Assembly (NCBI GenBank): GCA_029933565.1
Contig: JAOZNY010000169.1
Location: forward strand, 1 to 6,547
Reading direction: 5' to 3'
Length of the DNA: 6,547 nucleotides
DNA from: Bacteroidales bacterium
GTDB lineage: Bacteria; Bacteroidota; Bacteroidia; Bacteroidales; F082
Shown: piece by piece, positions 1 through 4,190 of the stretch
Position numbering within the stretch: the first letter of the stretch is position 1
How the letters are laid out: every line of letters starts with the position of its first letter
Notes under the pieces: model-generated
The model's database searches: none
What the model was told of the DNA's origin: nothing
What the model saw: only the letters and a program-made list of their open reading frames with translations
Made by a program: the position numbers and the translations under genes

Positions 1-13
1 ACAAGAAATTCTT

Positions 14-57
14 AAAAACCCCCATCTGTTTTAAACGGATGGGGGTTTTTTGTTTTT
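14..57. terminator. Strong rho-independent terminator, possibly bidirectional
   Basis: An AAAAACCCCCATC arm (14-26) pairs with GATGGGGGTTTTT (38-50). The stem is extended inward by a T-G wobble and GTT/AAC pairs to a loop of about 3-5 bases. A T-rich run (46-57) follows on the + strand and an A run precedes it, so a minus-strand transcript would also end in U residues. No gene inside the window precedes it on the + strand, so it most likely ends a gene lying to the left. It also shields the transposase gene downstream from read-through. Confidence 0.88.
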
Positions 58-68
58 AAAAGAATTTT

Positions 69-98
69 GCACAAATGGCGCAAGTGTTTAGTGCAGCG
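69..98 (+). repeat. Partial REP-like unit (left half) preceded by GCACAAATGGC
   Basis: Positions 77-98 match the first 22 bases of the complete unit at 111 with two differences (A for G at the sixth base, T for C in the TTTAGCGC part). The second palindrome arm (CACTCGTG) is missing, so this is a half or decayed unit. The 11-mer GCACAAATGGC at 69-79 recurs exactly at 796-806, inside the inverted REP on the far side of the transposase gene. That ties this stretch to the same element family. Confidence 0.7.
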
Positions 99-110
99 AT
101 TACGGCAACT

Positions 111-147
111 GGCGCGAGTGTTTAGCGCAGCGGTCACTCGTGACTGT
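111..147 (+). repeat. Complete REP-like palindrome, left flank of the transposase
   Basis: The arm CGCGAGTG (113-120) pairs with CACTCGTG (135-142), giving an 8-bp stem with one G-T wobble and a 14-base loop containing TTTAGCGCAGCG. The 37-base unit has 23 G or C bases and stands out in an AT-rich background. It matches 2012-2048 at 36 of 37 positions and reads opposite to the unit at 782-823. By analogy with known RAYT systems it is the probable single-strand DNA hairpin recognised by the neighbouring transposase; this is inferred, not shown. Confidence 0.85.
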
Positions 148-210
148 GTAATTTTCCATCATAATTATATTACTTTTTACAAACCATTACAAATGAAACA
201 GTAATTACTT

Positions 211-218
211 TAACTTTG
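211..218 (+). promoter_or_regulatory. Putative -7 box of the transposase gene
   Basis: TAACTTTG is an exact match to the Bacteroidota -7 consensus TAnnTTTG. It ends only 4 bases before the ATG at 223, so initiation at the usual distance would give a leaderless or nearly leaderless mRNA. No clear TTTG lies 19-20 bases upstream. A weaker alternative box, TACTTTTT, lies at 171-178. Poor -33 spacing would fit the low expression usual for transposases. Confidence 0.45.
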
Positions 219-222
219 TATC

Positions 223-774
223 ATGAGCCACAAATATAAATTCAGGAATCCAGATGGTATTTATTTTATTACTTTTTCTGTGGTGGGATGGGTTGATGTT
301 TTTACAAGGGATATTTACAGAAATATCGTTATTGATAGTTTTAATTGGTGTATTAAAAACAAAGGTTTGGTAGTTAATGCATGGGTAATTATGACAAATC
401 ATATTCATATGATTGTGTCCAAAAAAGGTGAACAACCCTTAGAGGCAATAATGCGTGACATGAAAAAGTTCACTTCAGTTAAAACTATAGAAGAAATAAA
501 AACTAATCCTGTCGAAAGTAGAAAAGATTGGATGCTAAGAGTATTTAGAGAGGCTGGAGAATCTAATCCTCAAAATACTAAATACCAGTTTTGGCAACAT
601 GGCAACCATCCAATTGAGTTAGACAACCATAAAATAACTGAACAAAAGTTAGAATATATACACAACAACCCTGTAGAACATGGGTTTTCAAATGAAAAGG
701 AATGTTACAATTGGAGTAGTGCAATGGACTATGCTGGAGTTAAAGGTTTGGTTGAAATTGAATTATTGTGGTAA
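223..774 (+). CDS. REP-associated tyrosine transposase (Y1_Tnp / IS200-like HUH family)
   Basis: This 183-residue protein belongs to the Y1 HUH transposase superfamily, which nicks and rejoins single-stranded DNA through a 5'-phosphotyrosine and a divalent metal. The N-terminal core starts with GIYFITFSV (12-20). The metal-binding HUH motif is NHIHMIV, with His60 and His62. A FWQHGNHP segment (123-130) and the C-terminal YIHNNPVEHG (145-154) follow; Tyr145 is the likely nucleophile. The YIHxNPVxxG signature and FWQ block are typical of RAYTs rather than classical IS200/IS605 TnpA. Length is normal and the frame is intact, so it may be active. The ATG at 223 is the only start that keeps the whole core. 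No accessory TnpB or second transposase is present. Inverted REP-like palindromes on both sides support the RAYT assignment over a free-living IS. It converges with the outer-membrane gene downstream. Confidence 0.93.
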   Translation: MSHKYKFRNPDGIYFITFSVVGWVDVFTRDIYRNIVIDSFNWCIKNKGLVVNAWVIMTNHIHMIVSKKGEQPLEAIMRDMKKFTSVKTIEEIKTNPVESRKDWMLRVFREAGESNPQNTKYQFWQHGNHPIELDNHKITEQKLEYIHNNPVEHGFSNEKECYNWSSAMDYAGVKGLVEIELLW

Positions 775-781
775 TAATTGT

Positions 782-823
782 CACGAGTCGCTAACGCACA
801 AATGGCTTTACGTCAGACTCGCG
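782..823 (-). repeat. REP-like palindrome in inverted orientation, right flank of the transposase
   Basis: Read on the minus strand, CGCGAGTC (823-816) pairs with GACTCGTG (789-782) with the same G-T wobble as the left-hand unit; on the + strand this becomes an A-C mismatch. This strand asymmetry shows the unit is a reverse-oriented member of the family. Its loop is longer (26 bases) and contains GCACAAATGGC (796-806), shared with 69-79, and an internal AAA-TGGC-TTT mini-hairpin. It starts 8 bases after the transposase stop codon and lies downstream of the minus-strand gene ending at 856, where it might also help end or stabilise that transcript. Confidence 0.8.
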
Positions 824-855
824 CCGGTTATGATTTTTTATGTTTCTAACGTTAA

Positions 856-1755
856 TTATTCTCCTTCCTTAACTTTCTTGTTAGGAATAATAATCTGAAC
901 ACCAAATCGAATTGCCATACTACTATATGTATAAGTTAGTCTCTCCATAACAGTTGGCTTATCTTCTGAAGCATTGTCAGCAGACATGTAGGAATCAGAA
1001 AAAATAAATTCTTTTTCACTAATCGTTAAACTATTAAGTTTGTCTTCACCCCGATATTTATATTCAGTCATAGTGGCAGATTCAGGCCTATGGCCAAAAG
1101 CATTATATTGAATACCTACATTGAGTACAATCCAGGAATCCAGCTGATATTCCACACCAATAGCACCCTGAATTCCTAGTTCCCATTTGGGTTTATATTC
1201 AATAATTTCAGAATAACTCTCAAAAGGGTAATAACTTGGGTGTGTATTAAATATGCTAGTTTCAACTTCATAGTCAATGGAACATTTTGCAAATAGTAAT
1301 CCCGATTTAAGAAATAATCCCCATCTTTTATAATATACTTCTACCTTTAAGGAAGGAGTGATTGAGAAAGAGGTACTTCTCAAATTATAGGTGTCATTAT
1401 ACTCAATATGGTAATTTGGTTCTTCTGGAAAGTCGTAATAATCCTGACTATTGAATGTTAAAACATTGTTACTGAAATACCTAAAATCAATCTCAGTACT
1501 GATAATACCTTTTGGGAATTTGTAGCCAATCAATAACCCATAATTATTCCCTGCTCCCAAAGATTTGTGATAAGTGACTGTATGGTAATCGCTATTAACA
1601 GAATCATCATAGTAAAATGTGGTATTACTTGAAACAAATGTAAAATCTGATTTTTCCACAGCAAAAGATTTGCTGTAATATGGTTCAAAATAAATATTCT
1701 GGGAAAACAAATATAAACTATTGACCAATAAAGAAAACAAAAATAAAGTTCTCAT
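856..1755 (-). CDS. Secreted, probable outer-membrane beta-barrel protein, function unknown
   Basis: I do not recognise a specific family. The ATG at 1755 gives a 299-residue protein with a clear signal peptide (MRTLFLFSLLVNSLYLFSQ), positive then hydrophobic, with probable cleavage near the SQ/N junction. The rest is rich in Tyr, Phe, Ser and Asn, with alternating hydrophobic/polar stretches about 10 residues long, such as NNYGLLIGYKFPKGIISTEIDFRYF, split by turns, GLFLKSGLLFAK, WIVLNVGIQYNAFG and SSMAIRFGVQIII. This is the usual look of a Bacteroidota outer-membrane beta-barrel of about 10-12 strands. The charged tail KKVKEGE after the last strand is unusual for a barrel, which normally ends in an aromatic residue. 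An upstream in-frame GTG at 1788 was not used because it overlaps the -7 box and would put 11 polar residues before the signal peptide. It appears monocistronic, with repeats on both sides. Confidence 0.75.
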   Translation of the reverse strand: MRTLFLFSLLVNSLYLFSQNIYFEPYYSKSFAVEKSDFTFVSSNTTFYYDDSVNSDYHTVTYHKSLGAGNNYGLLIGYKFPKGIISTEIDFRYFSNNVLTFNSQDYYDFPEEPNYHIEYNDTYNLRSTSFSITPSLKVEVYYKRWGLFLKSGLLFAKCSIDYEVETSIFNTHPSYYPFESYSEIIEYKPKWELGIQGAIGVEYQLDSWIVLNVGIQYNAFGHRPESATMTEYKYRGEDKLNSLTISEKEFIFSDSYMSADNASEDKPTVMERLTYTYSSMAIRFGVQIIIPNKKVKEGE

Positions 1756-1787
1756 CTTAGGATTATTTTTGGGTGAATTAATCACCA

Positions 1788-1818
1788 CAAATATAATTCA
1801 TAAACAGACAGATTGCAA
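1788..1818 (-). promoter_or_regulatory. Bacteroidota-type promoter of the beta-barrel gene
   Basis: On the minus strand, TTG (1818-1816) is followed 20 bases later by TATATTTG (1795-1788), an exact TAnnTTTG -7 box. Transcription would start around 1781, leaving a leader of about 25 bases before the ATG at 1755. This supports that start and rules out the upstream GTG at 1788. Confidence 0.7.
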
Positions 1819-1837
1819 GTTTAATGCGTAAATAATT

Positions 1838-1874
1838 ATCACTCAAGCAACTGCACGAGTGTTTAACGTAGCGG
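1838..1874 (+). repeat. Decayed REP junction: right half, GCAACTG linker, left half
   Basis: ATCACTC (1838-1844) resembles the second arm of the REP unit. GCAACTG (1847-1853) matches the linker at 105-111. Positions 1853-1874 match the first half of the unit at 112-133 with three differences. The order resembles the join between two tandem REP units, as at 77-147, with the outer halves lost. CACTC (1840-1844) and GAGTG (1857-1861) can still pair. Confidence 0.6.
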
Positions 1875-1887
1875 TTAAGAATTGTCG

Positions 1888-1977
1888 CGTCATTGCGAAC
1901 GACGAAGGAGTGCGGCAATCTATTATGATGCAGCAGATAACAATGAGATTGCTTCGTCGTTCCTCCTCGCAATGACG
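1888..1977. mobile_element. 90-bp MITE-like inverted-repeat element
   Basis: The ends are perfect 11-base inverted repeats, CGTCATTGCGA (1888-1898) and TCGCAATGACG (1967-1977). Further in, ACGACGAAG (1899-1907) and GGCAATCT (1914-1921) are mirrored by AGATTGC (1946-1952) and CTTCGTCGT (1952-1960), offset by small insertions. No protein is encoded. From general knowledge, GTCATTGCGA...ACGACGAAG...GCAATCT palindromes of this type are abundant between genes in many bacterial genomes. The element is probably mobilised by a transposase elsewhere. No target duplication is visible, and it lies in a spacer already filled with REP fragments. Confidence 0.8.
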
Positions 1978-1985
1978 AGGTTTTT
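1965..1985 (+). terminator. Possible short terminator made by the end of the MITE-like element
   Basis: CCTCG (1965-1969), a six-base loop and CGAGG (1976-1980) are followed directly by TTTTTCTTT. The stem is only 5 bp but GC-rich. No + strand gene precedes it closely, so any role would be to stop stray transcription heading toward the 3' end of lgt. It may be fortuitous. Confidence 0.35.
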
Positions 1986-2011
1986 CTTTACTTTTTAACT
2001 TAATAACATTG

Positions 2012-2048
2012 GGCGCGAGTGTTTAGCGCAGCGATCACTCGTGACTGT
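2012..2048 (+). repeat. Complete REP-like palindrome abutting the lgt stop codon
   Basis: This unit is identical to 111-147 except for one A/G difference in the loop. Stem arms are CGCGAGTG (2014-2021) and CACTCGTG (2036-2043). One base separates it from the TAG of lgt (2052-2050), so it forms the start of the lgt 3' untranslated region. There it could act as a stabilising or terminating hairpin, as known for enterobacterial REPs; that role is inferred. Confidence 0.85.
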
Positions 2049-2049
2049 A

Positions 2050-2880
2050 CTATTTAACCAGCCCCTTTTTCCTCTTAGCATTCCAAAGCAAAATAGCACC
2101 AATAATTATTAATGGAATACTTAATATCTGTCCCATATCTAAAACCATAGTTTCTTCAAAGCCAACCTGTGGAACTTTAATATATTCAACCAGAAACCTT
2201 ACACCCCATATTAAAACTAAAAAGTAACCGGTTATTTCTCCATTGATTGTTTTGCCTTTTTGATTCCAGTAAAGTTTGTAAATAAAAATAAATATGACCA
2301 GATAACTCAATGCTTCATAAATTTGTGTAGGATGCCTAGGGTCAACAGCAAGCAACTGATCGTAATATCTTATAAAAATAAACCCCCAAGGCATAGTAGT
2401 AATATCACCAAATATTTCAGAGTTCATTAGGTTTCCTATTCTTATGAAAAAACCTGCTAAAGCAACAACAATTGCTACCCTGTCAAGTATCCACAAATAT
2501 GGTTTTTTATTACTTCTGGCAAAAAAGTACAGCCCCAAAATAATACCAACAGCAGCACCATGACTTGCCAATCCACCTTCCCAAACTTTCAGTATTTCAA
2601 TTGGGTTCGACAAATAATAAGATGGCTCATAAAACAGGCAATGCCCAAGTCGGGCACCAACAATTGTAAGAACCAACATATAAGTTGAAAGTTGGTCAAG
2701 AACTTTTTCACCAAAACCTTCGTTGGCAAGAATCTTTTTCATGATTATGTAGCCGAATACAAATGAAAGTGCAAATAACAATCCGTACCACCTAACTGCA
2801 AGCCCCCCAATAATACTTATTCCTTGAGGAATTGAAAAAATTTCAGGACTTACATCCCAAATTATAAAGTTTAAAATCAT
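2050..2880 (-). CDS. lgt: Prolipoprotein diacylglyceryl transferase
   Basis: Lgt transfers a diacylglyceryl group from phosphatidylglycerol to the lipobox cysteine of prolipoproteins, the first step of lipoprotein maturation, in the inner membrane. The 276-residue protein is of normal length with about seven hydrophobic segments (roughly 22-50, 62-80, 104-121, 131-148, 190-204, 216-233, 249-267). Family marks are clear: ARLGH (76-80), GGLASHG with the conserved His107, the Lgt signature RIGNLMNSEIFG (147-158) with the essential Arg147, RHPTQIYEA (182-190), and RFLVEYIK with Arg228 and Glu232. All key residues are present, so it should be functional. The ATG at 2880 fits, with an N-terminus reaching the periplasm before the first membrane span. 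It has its own -7 box and is separated by 158 bases from the lacI-type gene, so it is probably transcribed alone. A REP palindrome touches its stop. Confidence 0.96.
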   Translation of the reverse strand: MILNFIIWDVSPEIFSIPQGISIIGGLAVRWYGLLFALSFVFGYIIMKKILANEGFGEKVLDQLSTYMLVLTIVGARLGHCLFYEPSYYLSNPIEILKVWEGGLASHGAAVGIILGLYFFARSNKKPYLWILDRVAIVVALAGFFIRIGNLMNSEIFGDITTMPWGFIFIRYYDQLLAVDPRHPTQIYEALSYLVIFIFIYKLYWNQKGKTINGEITGYFLVLIWGVRFLVEYIKVPQVGFEETMVLDMGQILSIPLIIIGAILLWNAKRKKGLVK

Positions 2881-2900
2881 TATTCAATTATTTTGGGAGG

Positions 2901-2908
2901 CAAATGTA
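2901..2908 (-). promoter_or_regulatory. Putative -7 box of lgt
   Basis: The minus strand reads TACATTTG, an exact TAnnTTTG match, 20 bases before the lgt ATG, giving a short leader of about 14 bases. The -33 region is poor: no TTTG at 19-20 bases, only a TTTTC at 2935-2931. Confidence 0.55.
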
Positions 2909-2986
2909 GGAAATTTGAGTAGAAGGAAGAGAAAATATCATATTGTGAATATCACCTTGAATTAAAAAAAATACCTCTAAAACAAA

Positions 2987-3031
2987 TGACCAATGACTAT
3001 TGACCAATGATTAATATCCAATGACCAATAA
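2987..3031. repeat. Short degenerate repeat of TGACCAATGA
   Basis: TGACCAATGA occurs exactly at 2987-2996 and 3001-3010. Related TCCAATGA (3017-3024) and TGACCAATAA (3022-3031) follow. It lies between the stop of the LacI-type gene and the lgt promoter. It has no dyad symmetry and codes for nothing visible. It is best read as a low-complexity intergenic repeat. Confidence 0.65.
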
Positions 3032-3038
3032 CCATAGT

Positions 3039-4046
3039 CTAACTCGATCCTCTAACAATAAGTTCTGTTTTCAGTTTTAGGCTTTCAGGTTTATAATCAA
3101 AAGAATCAGATTTTATCCTTTTCAATAAAAGTTCGGCAGATTTTTTGCCAAGTTCATAACCAAACTGGTCGACACTTGTGAGTTCGGGTTCACAAATTGA
3201 TGAACTACGACTATTTTCAAAACCAACAATCTTTAATTCTTCAGGTACTTTTATTCCAAGTTGCCTGGCAGTTTTCATCACACCAATGGCAGTAATGTCA
3301 TTAACGGCAAATATTCCATCGGGGCGATCTTGTTTTTTCAATACAGAACGAGAAATTTTCATTGCCGAGTCAAAAGTGTCGCATGCATAAACAAGGTCTT
3401 TATTAAAAGGAATCCCATTCTTTTCAAGAGCACTTTTATAGCCTTCAAATCTATTAAGTCCAATTAGCATATGCTGAGGTGAAGAATAGAGTGCAATACG
3501 CTTGCAGCCCCTCGACACCAGGTGATTTACTGCATTAAACGCACCCGTAAAATCATCAACCATCACACTATCGGCATGAAATCCTTCGATTGTTCTATCG
3601 TAAAAAACTATTGGTATTTCATAGTCCACCATTTGTTGAAAATGTGAATAATCCTGAGTTTCCTTCGAAAATGACACCAAAACTCCATCAACACGATTTG
3701 CTATTAAAGCCTGAGTGTTCAACACCTCGCGCATATAAGATTCGTTTGATTGAACAACCAGTACATTATAATTATTTTCGTAGGCAACATCTTCTATTCC
3801 ATTAATTATTTTGGAGAAGAAATGATGCTCAACTTCCGGAACTATCAAACCTATAGTGTTTGTGGTGCTATGCTTAAGATTTAAAGCAATAAGATTTGGC
3901 TTATAATTAAGCAACTTTGCTAATTCCTTAACTGCTTGTCTGGTTTTTACACTTATGTCAGGATGATCTTTTAAAGCACGTGAAACCGTTGAAATACTAA
4001 TGCCCAATTTTTCTGCAATATCCTTAATAGTTACCTGACGCTTCAT
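3039..4046 (-). CDS. LacI-family transcriptional regulator
   Basis: This complete 335-residue LacI/GalR-type regulator binds operator DNA as a dimer and responds to a small molecule, usually a sugar. The N-terminal helix-turn-helix is VTIKDIAEKLGISISTVSRAL (5-25, long motif given by position), followed by the third helix and a hinge with Asn51, Ala54 and Leu57, the minor-groove lever. The periplasmic-binding-protein-like core starts at TIGLIVPEV (64-72). Effector-pocket marks include YDR (149-151), RFEGYKSAL (199-207), AVND (247-250) and VGFEN (274-278), where Glu277 replaces the more common Asp. All domains are intact. It is divergent from the secreted T9SS gene at 4191 with 144 bases between starts, so either gene or itself could be its target. 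An amylase-type gene 2.1 kb away suggests a maltodextrin or glucan signal, but the effector cannot be read from sequence. Confidence 0.95.
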   Translation of the reverse strand: MKRQVTIKDIAEKLGISISTVSRALKDHPDISVKTRQAVKELAKLLNYKPNLIALNLKHSTTNTIGLIVPEVEHHFFSKIINGIEDVAYENNYNVLVVQSNESYMREVLNTQALIANRVDGVLVSFSKETQDYSHFQQMVDYEIPIVFYDRTIEGFHADSVMVDDFTGAFNAVNHLVSRGCKRIALYSSPQHMLIGLNRFEGYKSALEKNGIPFNKDLVYACDTFDSAMKISRSVLKKQDRPDGIFAVNDITAIGVMKTARQLGIKVPEELKIVGFENSRSSSICEPELTSVDQFGYELGKKSAELLLKRIKSDSFDYKPESLKLKTELIVRGSS

Positions 4047-4054
4047 TCTCTATA

Positions 4055-4092
4055 TGTAATGTGGAAATAAATTATTAGTCCACGAAATTACA
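4055..4092. promoter_or_regulatory. Interrupted inverted repeat over the lacI-type promoter and leader (possible operator)
   Basis: TGTAATGTGGA (4055-4065) is mirrored by TCCAC (4079-4083) and ATTACA (4087-4092). The right arm carries three extra bases (GAA, 4084-4086). The left arm lies in the transcribed leader and the right arm covers the -7 box. Autoregulation by the adjacent LacI-type protein is a reasonable guess, but the repeat lacks the compact central-CG palindrome common for LacI operators. It could instead form an mRNA hairpin. Confidence 0.4.
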
Positions 4093-4114
4093 TTTTTTTT
4101 AATACCTTTACAAA
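4083..4114 (-). promoter_or_regulatory. Promoter of the LacI-type gene
   Basis: On the minus strand, TTTG (4114-4111) is followed after 20 bases by TAATTTCG (4090-4083), one mismatch from TAnnTTTG. The start would fall near 4077, leaving about a 30-base leader. The box lies within the right arm of the inverted repeat 4055-4092, so a protein bound there would block initiation. Confidence 0.6.
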
Positions 4115-4121
4115 TGCAACC

Positions 4122-4142
4122 CGACAGAAGATTTCCATGTCG
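4122..4142. promoter_or_regulatory. 21-bp dyad over the -33 region of the T9SS gene (possible operator)
   Basis: CGACA (4122-4126) and TGTCG (4138-4142) form a perfect 5-base dyad with an 11-base spacer. It overlaps the -33 TTTC (4132-4135) of the promoter driving the gene at 4191, the right place for a repressor site. The size is close to LacI operators but the centre is AT-rich, so the link to the adjacent regulator is tentative. Confidence 0.35.
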
Positions 4143-4162
4143 AACTAATAACAATAGTTTTG
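4132..4162 (+). promoter_or_regulatory. Promoter of the T9SS-secreted protein gene
   Basis: TTTC (4132-4135), one base off TTTG, is followed after exactly 19 bases by TAGTTTTG (4155-4162), an exact TAnnTTTG -7 box. Transcription would start near 4168, about 22 bases before the ATG at 4191. Spacing and match make this one of the best promoters in the window. Confidence 0.7.
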
Positions 4163-4190
4163 AAGTGTCACCATTTTAACTTAAATAATT

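Larger units (their letters stand above)
69..827 (+). mobile_element. RAYT/REP module: transposase gene bracketed by inverted REP-like palindromes
   Basis: The single Y1-transposase gene at 223-774 lies between a REP-like unit in forward orientation (111-147, with a half unit before it) and one in reverse orientation (782-823). Known RAYT genes are typically flanked by inverted REPs, are usually single copy and domesticated, and are thought to spread REP/BIME sequences rather than behave as classical IS elements. I see no target-site duplication and no second copy of the gene. The outer limits are approximate and were set by the outermost shared repeat bases. Confidence 0.7.

Noticed and set aside
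77..147. Two similar units in tandem as a possible CRISPR array
   Set aside because: Only two units are present, one is a half copy, the unit is palindromic with an inverted counterpart at 782-823, and no cas gene is near. A REP family explains it better.
223..774. Complete IS200/IS605 insertion sequence
   Set aside because: The YIHNNPVEHG and FWQ blocks, absence of tnpB and the inverted REP flanks point to a RAYT rather than an autonomous IS.
680..898. A 72-codon plus-strand open frame overlapping the transposase 3' end
   Set aside because: It is a frame shadow of the transposase and then of the REP and the beta-barrel gene. No start signals or domain are seen.
1756..1788. GTG start at 1788 extending the beta-barrel protein by 11 residues
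   Set aside because: It overlaps the exact TAnnTTTG box and would place polar residues before a well-formed signal peptide starting at the ATG at 1755.
1778..1972. A 64-codon minus-strand open frame in the spacer upstream of the beta-barrel gene
   Set aside because: It runs across the MITE-like element and a REP half, has repeat-derived composition with no domain or promoter, and overlaps the -7 box of the next gene.
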